NCBI GenBank assembly: GCA_016721735.1
Contig: JADKHM010000016.1
Coordinates: forward strand, 153,158-217,157
Direction of reading: 5' to 3'
DNA: 64,000 nt
DNA from: Flavobacterium sp.
GTDB lineage: Bacteria; Bacteroidota; Bacteroidia; Flavobacteriales; Flavobacteriaceae
In this document: one piece after another, positions 43,151-51,150 of the stretch
Layout of the letters: the number at the start of each line of letters is the position of its first letter
Numbering within the stretch: the first letter of the stretch is position 1
Translations under genes and position numbers: made by a program
Notes under the pieces: generated by a model
What the model saw: only the letters and a program-made list of their open reading frames with translations
Told to the model about the DNA's origin: nothing
Database searches by the model: none

Positions 43151-43326
43151 GGTAACTAACCCCAAAACTCGTTAAACTAACCAAAAATGAAAATTCGGTG
43201 TATTTCAGCTAAAAAACATGCATTTTATGGATAGTTTTTCCAAAAGCTTTCGATAAAAAACAAGGATTAAACCTTTTAAATGCATAAAAGCAGCAAGAAA
43301 GTTAGTATTGAAGAAAAACAACGCAA

Positions 43327-43348
43327 ATGCCGACTGAAGAATCGGCAT
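43327..43348 (-). terminator. Weak terminator after 43372-45354
   Basis: ATGCCGA with complement TCGGCAT and an 8-base loop, followed on the minus strand by TTTGCGTTGTTTTTC. Confidence 0.55.
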
Positions 43349-43371
43349 GAATAGAAGCTCAATAAACTTGG

Positions 43372-45354
43372 TTATCGTTTGATTACTTTTACCGTTTTGG
43401 TATTTTCTCCTTGGCTAACCACGAGGTTATATACTCCTGAAGAAAAGGATTCTCCTAGCTCGAGGTTGGCAATATTGTAGACCGTATCTTTATAGGTCAC
43501 AATAGATCTTCCAAACATGTCATAGACTCTTACTTCTATAATGTCTTCACTTGATGTATTCACATGCAAAGTAAAATTGTTGGTAAATGGATTGGGACTT
43601 GACTTTACCTCAAAAATATTTAAAGGTTCACTTGCCAATCGCGTTGCCGTTGGCAAGATGGTTAGCGTGCAAGATTCGCGTCCGGTCACGTAGCTACTAT
43701 TGAATAGAACATCGACACGAATAGAATAAGTGGTTCCCGCCATCGGGCCACCTGGAATATTGCTTATACTCATTGAACTTGCCGCAGTGATATATTCTCT
43801 ATGTCGGACTCCGTTATCAAATACGAACTTGTACCCTTGCGCACCTGTGATTGGCACAGCAAAAATACTTTGCCATAAACTGTTGGTTGAACTACCACAA
43901 CTCGGAATAGAAATTCTCGAAACCCCAGGCGTTGGTGGCGTTACAATAACGCAAGTATTACCATATTCTGTATCAGGCAACCATGCGCCATTAAGCTTCA
44001 ATAATACATCAACCGTATAAGAAGTTGCGAAAGTAATGTTGTTGATACCCAGATCGACCATTCTGAAACTGTTTACCGGACTGTCGACGGTTCCAATTAA
44101 GACACCGGCTTTTCTTACTCTAAATCTATAAGCAGATGCTCCTGGAATTTGATTGCAAAAAATAGTATCCCAAATATCTCGTAAGAAAGAACCACAAGTC
44201 GGACTATTAATCGAAGTTGCATTAGGAACAGGAGGTGTATTTACAATACACGCTACTCCATAAGGTCTCCAAAACCCTCCCACCTTTACGGCAACTCTGA
44301 CGGAATTAGTGATGCTGGTAGATGAAAAAGTTACTCCTGGCGTCAAATTCAACAAGTTAAAACGATTGACATTTGTTTCGAAAACACCAATGTCACTTCC
44401 GTTGGTCACTTCAAATCGGTAACCTTGCGCTCCGGCAATTGGTTGCGCAAAAAGTGTAGTACTTAGACTTGGCACTGTTATTCCACAACTTGAAGCAAGT
44501 AGATAAGACGTCGTTGTAATTTCATCAATAACACCGTCGCAATTATCATCAATATTATTTCCTGGAACCTCTGTGGCGTTCGGATTCACCAATATATCGG
44601 TGTCTAAACAATCTGTCCCAATATACTGAGCGGTGTAACCGGTTGGGATATTAGTTCCATAACAAGTTGGCACAGTTGGAAATCCGTTGCTATATCTATC
44701 ACCATCCTGATCTATATAAAGATTTGAAATTCGCCATTTTGTTGGATCAGTGGGTGCGCAATCGGTATCATTCGTGGCCGTATTTGCAGGTTGTCCAGAA
44801 CATGATACGGTCGCCGTACCCGTTCCGTATCCGTCACCATCGGTATCCGCATAGTAGTTGGTTCCAGAACTCACTGCGATATAAATTGTCCTAGAAGTAA
44901 AACCGCAAGCATTATTGACAATGATTGTGTAATTACCTGCAACATCATCCAGTGGTGTTCCCGTAATGGCACCGGTAGTGGTGTTGAAACTCAAACCCGT
45001 TGGCAAGTCTGGCCCGATCACGATCGAAGTGGCAGTACTTCCAGAATAACTCATTAGGTTAGCTGCAATTGGAATGCCTGTGCAGTAGAACGCTGCGTTG
45101 GCCGTGTAATTCAAAGAAGTTGGCGGCACACAGGCTAAGGTTGCTGAACGATTTCCGTTTGTAGGATTAGTTGAATCCGCATTGACTTTAGAAAGGTTTA
45201 TTTGCGAATAGGATGGGATTAAGCACACCTGAAAAAAGAGAAAAATAAAATTACTCTTCAGTGAAGTACGTGAAAAAAAATTCATGGTTGAACTGTGGGC
45301 ATTCACTCTACCAAAATAGTAGGTCTTAACTAACTTCATAGTTTTAATTTTCAA
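43372..45354 (-). CDS. T9SS surface protein with Ig-like and MopE-like metal-binding domains
   Basis: The product has 660 residues with an intact frame. The signal-type hydrophobic stretch is at about 30-52 and ends Ser-Tyr-Ser-Gln, so an internal ATG (about 45285) may be the true start. Then come a He_PIG-like Ig domain (Asp-Leu-Pro-Thr-Gly-Leu-Ser-Phe), two Asp-rich MopE-type motifs (Tyr-Tyr-Ala-Asp-Thr-Asp-Gly-Asp-Gly and Asn-Ile-Asp-Asp-Asn-Cys-Asp-Gly), three domains of about 90 residues with Gly-Tyr-Arg-Phe or Ala-Tyr-Arg-Phe motifs, and a T9SS type A sorting domain ending Val-Lys-Val-Ile-Lys-Arg. It is the short form of the proteins at 10447 and 45654, lacking the Cys-repeat and large N-terminal domains. 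Confidence 0.8.
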   Translation of the reverse strand: MKIKTMKLVKTYYFGRVNAHSSTMNFFSRTSLKSNFIFLFFQVCLIPSYSQINLSKVNADSTNPTNGNRSATLACVPPTSLNYTANAAFYCTGIPIAANLMSYSGSTATSIVIGPDLPTGLSFNTTTGAITGTPLDDVAGNYTIIVNNACGFTSRTIYIAVSSGTNYYADTDGDGYGTGTATVSCSGQPANTATNDTDCAPTDPTKWRISNLYIDQDGDRYSNGFPTVPTCYGTNIPTGYTAQYIGTDCLDTDILVNPNATEVPGNNIDDNCDGVIDEITTTSYLLASSCGITVPSLSTTLFAQPIAGAQGYRFEVTNGSDIGVFETNVNRFNLLNLTPGVTFSSTSITNSVRVAVKVGGFWRPYGVACIVNTPPVPNATSINSPTCGSFLRDIWDTIFCNQIPGASAYRFRVRKAGVLIGTVDSPVNSFRMVDLGINNITFATSYTVDVLLKLNGAWLPDTEYGNTCVIVTPPTPGVSRISIPSCGSSTNSLWQSIFAVPITGAQGYKFVFDNGVRHREYITAASSMSISNIPGGPMAGTTYSIRVDVLFNSSYVTGRESCTLTILPTATRLASEPLNIFEVKSSPNPFTNNFTLHVNTSSEDIIEVRVYDMFGRSIVTYKDTVYNIANLELGESFSSGVYNLVVSQGENTKTVKVIKR

Positions 45355-45400
45355 GCGATTAAAATTAATACTTATTTACGAAAAAATCGAAGTATCAGAA

Positions 45401-45408
45401 CAAAATTA
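45401..45408 (-). promoter_or_regulatory. -7 element TAATTTTG upstream of 43372-45354
   Basis: TAATTTTG on the minus strand, 46 bp before the start. The nearest TTGs lie 15 and 25 bases upstream, both slightly off the usual spacing. Confidence 0.4.
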
Positions 45409-45611
45409 ACCTAAAATTCATCTCAAAATACTTCAAATTTTATATTTATTCGTATTTTGTTAACAATTGGAACACTTGTACAAAACGGCAATAATAAATC
45501 GCCTAATGGGCAGAAATCACAATGCCAATAAGTCCAAAAAAAACATTTCATTTTGACTTTCCGCATAGCTATCTCTACCATTTGGTTAATATCTCACGAA
45601 TCTAAAAAACA

Positions 45612-45634
45612 AAACGCCTCAATTTGAGGCGTTT
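45612..45634 (-). terminator. Terminator after 45654-50342
   Basis: AAACGCCTC and complement GAGGCGTTT around AATTT, followed by TGTTTTTTAG on the minus strand. Confidence 0.8.
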
Positions 45635-45653
45635 CATAATCTACTTTTAATCG

Positions 45654-48600
45654 TTATCTTTTGATAACTCTTAGCGTTTTCACATTTTCTCCTTGTGTTA
45701 CAATAATGTTGTAAACACCTGAAGGATATTGAGATCCAATTTCTACATTAGTAATAGCGGCAACATTTGCTTGACGTGATTCAATCTCACGACCTAACAT
45801 ATCATAAACGCTAATTTTTACTAAATCTTCACTTGATGTGTTAACATTCAATTTGAATGTTTCGGCATATGGGTTTGGATAGGCATTTACCTCGTAGATA
45901 TTAACCATTGAATTGGTTTGTCTCGTAGCTGCTGGCGATGTTGTTAAAGTACACAATACTGTACCTTCAACATAGCTACTATTGTATAATACGTCTACAC
46001 GAATTGTATACACGGTATTTGCGGCAGCACCTCCTGATAACAATGGTAATTGGAATCTTGGATTTGCAGTTGCGAATTCTCTTGTTTGAGCGCCATTCGT
46101 CACGACAAATTTATAGCCTTGAGCTCCCACTATTTGTTGCGCAAAAATAGTTGTCCATAGTGCATTGATTGTTGTTCCGCAAATTGGTCTAATCACTCGG
46201 GAAGTTCCTGGAGTAGCTGGCGTTGTAATCAAGGCTGTTGGTCCGTATTCTGTGTCTGGTCTCCAGTCATCTGCAAATTTTAGTAACACATCAATTGTAT
46301 ATGTTGTTGCGAAATTTACATTAGCAATTCCTAGATTTATTAAACTGAATCTATTCGTTGTACTTGAATAAGTTCCCACAATGGTATCTCCATCTTTTAC
46401 TCTAAAGCGGTAACCAGTTGCGGTTGGTACACGTTGACAAAATATCGAATTGGAGATATCGCTCAAAGTTGAACCACTAATTGGATTAACTACAAATGTT
46501 GCATTAGGAACCGCTGGCGTATTAACAATACAAGGTGATCCATAAGCTCTGTAGAAACCACCTGATTTCACGGATACTTCTACAGTGTAAGCAGTTCCGT
46601 AGGTAACCCCACCTGCCAAGTTCATCAAATTAAACCCAACGGTTGGCGAATCAAATGTTCTCACCGTCGCACCGTTGGTAACTCTAAATCGATATCCTTG
46701 AATTGGACCTAATTGCGGAACGTATGTTGCCAAATCGTAGGCAAATAAAGTATTCACCAAGTTCGTTAAGGTAATTCCACATTGAGTCGCAACCAAGTTC
46801 GAAGTTTGTGTTACCTCATCAATAACACCATCGCAATTGTCGTCAATTCCGTTTCCTAATACTTCAGAAGCATTCGGATTTGCAGTAGCTGAATTATCAT
46901 CGCAATCTACACCATTATTCGCTGAAACATATCCACTAGGAACTGTTGCTCCGTAGCAAAGTGAAACTGCTGGAAAACCATTGTTGAATGAATCACCATC
47001 TACATCAATGTAGAAATTAGCGGTTCTCCATTTTGATGAATCTCCAGGAGCACAATCTGTATTGTTTACAGAAGTATTGGCTGGTTGACCTGTACAAGAT
47101 AATATCGCTGCGCCAGAACCAAATCCATCGCCGTCTGTATCGGCATAGAACGTGTCTGGAGTAGTGTTTACAGTTAAGGTTAATGTCGCAGTATTACAAC
47201 CTACCACATTAGTATAAACGCCGCTTGAATTATACGTTTGTCCGTTCTCTGCCCAAGTATAAGAAATACAAGCACTAACTGTTTCGCTTCCTATTGTTGT
47301 ACTTGGAATAATGGTTAAATCTAACGTAGCTGTATTACAACCAACTACGTTTGTATATATTCCACTAGTCGTATAAGTTTGGCTATTTTCTGCCCATGTA
47401 TATGTATCACAAGCGGAAGTTGTTAAGCTACCAGTTGTTGTACTCGGAACAATTGTCAAATCTAAAGTAGCGGTATTACAACCAACCACATGAGTATAAA
47501 TTCCTGTTGTTGAATAACTTTGGCTATTTAAGGCCCATGTGTACGAATCACATGCAGTAGTAGTTAAACTTCCCACCGTAGTACTTGGAATAATGGTCAA
47601 ATTCAAAGTAGCTGTGTTACATCCCGAAACGAAAGTAGTTCCGATTTGTTCTGTAGTATACGATTGACCATTTGCAGGCCAAACATAAGTGTCTCCAGAA
47701 CAAATTGAAGTGGTTACGTCTCCATTAGTTGTTAATGGATTCACAATCACCGTAACAGTAGATGAAGATGAAACATTACATCCAGTTAAAGAATCTGTTG
47801 CTACCAAAGTATAGTTTGTCGTTGCTGAAGGGTTCACGCTGATTGAAGCATTTCCGGTCGCAGGCGTTCCTGATCCAGAAGGTAATCCATTTACTCCTGG
47901 AGCCGTATCTGCAATCCATGAATATTGTGCAGCGATTGGTGCTGTAGCGGTAAGCTTAGGATTTTCAACTGCCCACCATCCTGTACCAAAATTCACTGTA
48001 ATTGTAGTGTTGAAACGGATGCGTAACGCCGCATTATTAACATAAGCGTTCAAGTTGACGTTATCTGCGACGAAATTGTTATTGGCTCCTTGGTTAGTCG
48101 TATAAGTCTTAACTGTTGTCCAGTTTGTATTGTCTGTCGATACCTGTACAACTGCAGTATTCGTTCCGCTGTTTCCTTTCGTATACGAATGATTGTAGGT
48201 AAAACTAAGCGTACTCATTCCATTTGTATTGATCGCTGGCGAAGTCAAAGTAGAAGTTGTAGTGGCTGATCCGAATGCTGACGCAGATGTAATCATGTAT
48301 TGGCTAGCATCAACGTTATTGGTGATGGTAGTCAAACCAACTGCTTGTCCACTGTTTCTCTGAACGAATATCGTACCTGTTCCTGCAGCAGTAAAGGTAG
48401 GCGCACCGTTGAAATTTTCATTAATCGGTGTTGTTGTCGAAACAGAAAGTATTGTTGCCGATCCAGTAAGATTCGTGCTCGCACCGTCGCAGATGCTAGT
48501 TGCTCCAGAAGCCACAACCGTTGTAGGCAATGGGTTGACAGTTACCGATCTTGAAACGGTTGTCGTGCAACCATTAGCTCCGGTCACGGCATAATTGATG

Positions 48601-50342
48601 TTGGTCGTTCCTGACGCAATACCTGTTACTGTTCCATCAGTTACTGTAGCAATACCAGAATTTGAAGTTCCCCAAGTACCATCTGCTGTAGTGCTTGAAA
48701 ATACTGTCGTCGAACCAGCACAAACCGTTTGTATCCCTGTTAGAGCAGCCACAGTCGGCGCTGTAATATCAACGGTTACAATTACCGAGTCTGTACTAAC
48801 ACAACCGCTAGCGGTAGTCGTTTTCGTTACCGTATAAGTTGTTGTAGACGTTGGATTGGCAGTAGGATTGGCTGCTGATGCCGAACTCAATCCTGTTGAT
48901 GGTGACCATGAATAAGTATTACCTGCAACGGCCGTTTCTCCAATTACTTTTCCAGTTGGATTTAGAACACAGGTTTTAGTGAAGTCAGCTCCAGCAACTG
49001 CTGTTGGAAGCGTATTGTTTACTGTAACGGTCACAGTTGCTGTTGCTGAACAGCCTGAAGCAGTATGTGTTTTGGTTACAGTATAAATTGTAGTTGTTGC
49101 AGGGTTGGCTGTTGGATTACTTATAGAAGACGAACTCAATCCAGTTGCCGGTGACCAAGAATAGGTAAATCCAGCCGCAGAGGCTTCACCGATAGTTGCG
49201 CCTGAAGGATTGGCTGTACAAGTTTTGCTAAAAGCCGTACCTGCATTTGCCACTACTACTGTCACTGTAACCGTCGCCGTATTATTAGTACTAATCGTAC
49301 TCACACAAGCACCTTGCCCAACCACACCTGAAGAAATTCCCGTAACGGTAATGGTTGTTGCTGTTGCACTTGAATTTAGGGTTGATGTAGTAAAAGTTCC
49401 ACTACCAGAAGCAAAAGTCATTGAAGCTGTACTTCCTGTAGCGGTATTTCCACCACTAAGATTATAAGTAACGGTATAAGTTCCGTTTGGCATTGACGAT
49501 GAAGTTAGTGTCACCACTGAAGCCGACGCGGCACAGAAAGGTCCAGTTGCAGTCGTAGCAGCAGTAAGTGCATAAGTAGGGCAAGTATAGGTAATCAACA
49601 CGCGTCCATTAGCACCACTTCCACCAGTGTTGGTTCCGTCACCGGCACCTCCGCCTCCTCCGCCTGGAGCAGTTCCGTTAGCGCCATCGTTTCCTGCAGT
49701 TCCCCCGTCTCCTCCTTTGCCACCTCCAGTTGGAGCAGCTGCGGCCGTTACGGTACTCCAAGAACCAGCACCAGAAGTTCCATTGGCAGCGGTACCTGCA
49801 GACGAGCCACCAGGACCACCTTGTCCAGTACTATTATCTCGTCCTCTTCCTCCGGTTCCACCAGAGAATTTAGTTGCTCCAGTACTGGCGGTAGACAAAC
49901 CTCCCGTACCTCCAGGGCCTCCTGTTCCAGAAGTAATTGATCCTCCTGTTCCACCTTTGGCAATCACAGTTGTTGTGTTGAATGTAGAATCGCCTCCATT
50001 ATTTCCAGCGCCAGTATCACCAGCACCTCCAGCACCGATAACAACCGGCACAGTTCCCGAAACGCTTACGCCAGTAGACTTGCTATATGCACCGCCACCG
50101 CCGCCACCGCCGCCGTCTGAGTTTGATGTACTTCCTCCTCCGGCACCACCTGCTCCCCAAGCTTCTACTGTAGCAGTAGTAACTCCAGCTGGAGTGATGA
50201 AATTTCCGGAAGCATTAAATGTCGCTGTTGTTTGTGCCGAACTAGTTGTAGTAAACAACATACTAGTAAAACACAACAATAGGGTCAAAACACCGAGATG
50301 GGTTTCCCTAATTTGATTGAATAATTTAGTAAACTTTTTCAT
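45654..50342 (-). CDS. T9SS surface protein with glycine-rich N-terminus and MopE-like motifs
   Basis: The product has 1,562 residues with an intact frame. The signal peptide (1-37) ends Ser-Ser-Ala-Gln. Residues 40-250 are extremely Gly-rich (runs of Gly with Ala, Thr, Asn), giving a local GC rise. Ig/PKD-like segments follow (about 260-860), several with a Tyr-Ser-Trp-Ser-Pro motif. Then come four Cys repeats each ending Cys-Asn-Thr-Ala-Thr-Leu (about 864-1060), MopE-type Asp motifs (1060-1170), three Gly-Tyr-Arg-Phe-Arg-Val domains (1170-1480) and a T9SS type A sorting domain. From the Cys repeats onward it is closely parallel to the protein at 10447, including repeat number, so the two arose by duplication and differ in their N-terminal domains. 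Confidence 0.8.
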   Translation of the reverse strand: MKKFTKLFNQIRETHLGVLTLLLCFTSMLFTTTSSAQTTATFNASGNFITPAGVTTATVEAWGAGGAGGGSTSNSDGGGGGGGGAYSKSTGVSVSGTVPVVIGAGGAGDTGAGNNGGDSTFNTTTVIAKGGTGGSITSGTGGPGGTGGLSTASTGATKFSGGTGGRGRDNSTGQGGPGGSSAGTAANGTSGAGSWSTVTAAAAPTGGGKGGDGGTAGNDGANGTAPGGGGGGAGDGTNTGGSGANGRVLITYTCPTYALTAATTATGPFCAASASVVTLTSSSMPNGTYTVTYNLSGGNTATGSTASMTFASGSGTFTTSTLNSSATATTITVTGISSGVVGQGACVSTISTNNTATVTVTVVVANAGTAFSKTCTANPSGATIGEASAAGFTYSWSPATGLSSSSISNPTANPATTTIYTVTKTHTASGCSATATVTVTVNNTLPTAVAGADFTKTCVLNPTGKVIGETAVAGNTYSWSPSTGLSSASAANPTANPTSTTTYTVTKTTTASGCVSTDSVIVTVDITAPTVAALTGIQTVCAGSTTVFSSTTADGTWGTSNSGIATVTDGTVTGIASGTTNINYAVTGANGCTTTVSRSVTVNPLPTTVVASGATSICDGASTNLTGSATILSVSTTTPINENFNGAPTFTAAGTGTIFVQRNSGQAVGLTTITNNVDASQYMITSASAFGSATTTSTLTSPAINTNGMSTLSFTYNHSYTKGNSGTNTAVVQVSTDNTNWTTVKTYTTNQGANNNFVADNVNLNAYVNNAALRIRFNTTITVNFGTGWWAVENPKLTATAPIAAQYSWIADTAPGVNGLPSGSGTPATGNASISVNPSATTNYTLVATDSLTGCNVSSSSTVTVIVNPLTTNGDVTTSICSGDTYVWPANGQSYTTEQIGTTFVSGCNTATLNLTIIPSTTVGSLTTTACDSYTWALNSQSYSTTGIYTHVVGCNTATLDLTIVPSTTTGSLTTSACDTYTWAENSQTYTTSGIYTNVVGCNTATLDLTIIPSTTIGSETVSACISYTWAENGQTYNSSGVYTNVVGCNTATLTLTVNTTPDTFYADTDGDGFGSGAAILSCTGQPANTSVNNTDCAPGDSSKWRTANFYIDVDGDSFNNGFPAVSLCYGATVPSGYVSANNGVDCDDNSATANPNASEVLGNGIDDNCDGVIDEVTQTSNLVATQCGITLTNLVNTLFAYDLATYVPQLGPIQGYRFRVTNGATVRTFDSPTVGFNLMNLAGGVTYGTAYTVEVSVKSGGFYRAYGSPCIVNTPAVPNATFVVNPISGSTLSDISNSIFCQRVPTATGYRFRVKDGDTIVGTYSSTTNRFSLINLGIANVNFATTYTIDVLLKFADDWRPDTEYGPTALITTPATPGTSRVIRPICGTTINALWTTIFAQQIVGAQGYKFVVTNGAQTREFATANPRFQLPLLSGGAAANTVYTIRVDVLYNSSYVEGTVLCTLTTSPAATRQTNSMVNIYEVNAYPNPYAETFKLNVNTSSEDLVKISVYDMLGREIESRQANVAAITNVEIGSQYPSGVYNIIVTQGENVKTLRVIKR

Positions 50343-50801
50343 GCTTAATTAGATTTATTGTGGGGGTTAAAAATTTGTATAAGAATGCCTGTTCCACTTT
50401 ATTACATAAGGGGAAATCGGCGAAATTCGCTAGGTTTATTTAGGATGTAAGCTATTTGTCGCTTAGAGAAAATGAACTATGAAAATGGGTTCATTTGATA
50501 AAGTAATTTTTGTTCCATGTGCTCTTTTTTATGATTTGTTATTTCTAAAAAAAAGTTTATCCAGAATGAACTTGTTGAACGGAAAAACTTTATTGTTTCA
50601 ATTATACAGACAAAGTAACGTTGGAAGCTTAAACAAAAAAAAAGAATCCGACAAAAAGGGCATAAACTCGTTAAAATACGACACAAATGTTGTTCATCGG
50701 GACGAAAATGCCGTTAATCTAGTACTAGTTTTGAGACGTATAGGTTTTTTGACAGGTAAATTTGAATACAATTAACTTCAAATCAAACATTTAAATAAAA
50801 A
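50343..50801. other. Gene-free region
   Basis: No convincing gene. Short frames of 69-98 codons on both strands lack signals or family patterns. The region separates the adhesin cluster from the rpoBC cluster and ends in the terminator at 50802. Confidence 0.5.
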
Positions 50802-50826
50802 AACCCCTTCATTTCTGAAGAGGTTT
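50802..50826 (-). terminator. Terminator of the rpoB-rpoC-DUF3467 transcript
   Basis: AACCTCTTCA and TGAAGGGGTT around GAAA, with one G-T pair, followed by a run of T on the minus strand. Confidence 0.8.
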
Positions 50827-50832
50827 TTAGTA

Positions 50833-51147
50833 TTATGCTTGACCAGCGGGACCAAAATTAAGTGGTATCGGCGGTTGCTCTGTATCCTTGATTTCTCCAT
50901 GAGAAACCTCAAAACGATGAACGTTTTCCGCCAACGCTTTCACCAATCGTTTGGCATGTTGCGGTGTCAAGACTATTCTTGATTTTACTTTCGCTTTTGG
51001 TGTACCAGGCATGATACACACAAAATCTAAGACAAATTCAGAGGCTGAATGATTTATTATGGCCAGATTAGAATAAATTCCTTCTGCCGTAGCTTCATCC
51101 AACTCAATATTGATTTGCCCTTGTTGTGGCTGTTTAGAATCGCTCAT
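50833..51147 (-). CDS. DUF3467 family protein
   Basis: The product has 104 residues. It has Glu-Gly-Ile-Tyr-Ser-Asn-Leu-Ala near residue 25, then a beta-rich part with Glu-Phe-Val-Leu-Asp-Phe, Lys-Ser-Arg-Ile-Val-Leu-Thr-Pro and His-Ala-Lys-Arg-Leu, the usual pattern of DUF3467. Function is unknown. It starts 3 bp after rpoC and shares its terminator, so it should be made along with RNA polymerase. This position after rpoC is, to my knowledge, conserved in Bacteroidota. Confidence 0.85.
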   Translation of the reverse strand: MSDSKQPQQGQINIELDEATAEGIYSNLAIINHSASEFVLDFVCIMPGTPKAKVKSRIVLTPQHAKRLVKALAENVHRFEVSHGEIKDTEQPPIPLNFGPAGQA

Positions 51148-51150
51148 ATC

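Noticed and set aside
49627..50316. 229-codon plus-strand frame rich in Pro, Ala and Val
   Set aside because: It is the antisense of the Gly-rich part of the 45654-50342 gene. It has no signal, no start context and composition fully explained by GGN codons on the other strand.
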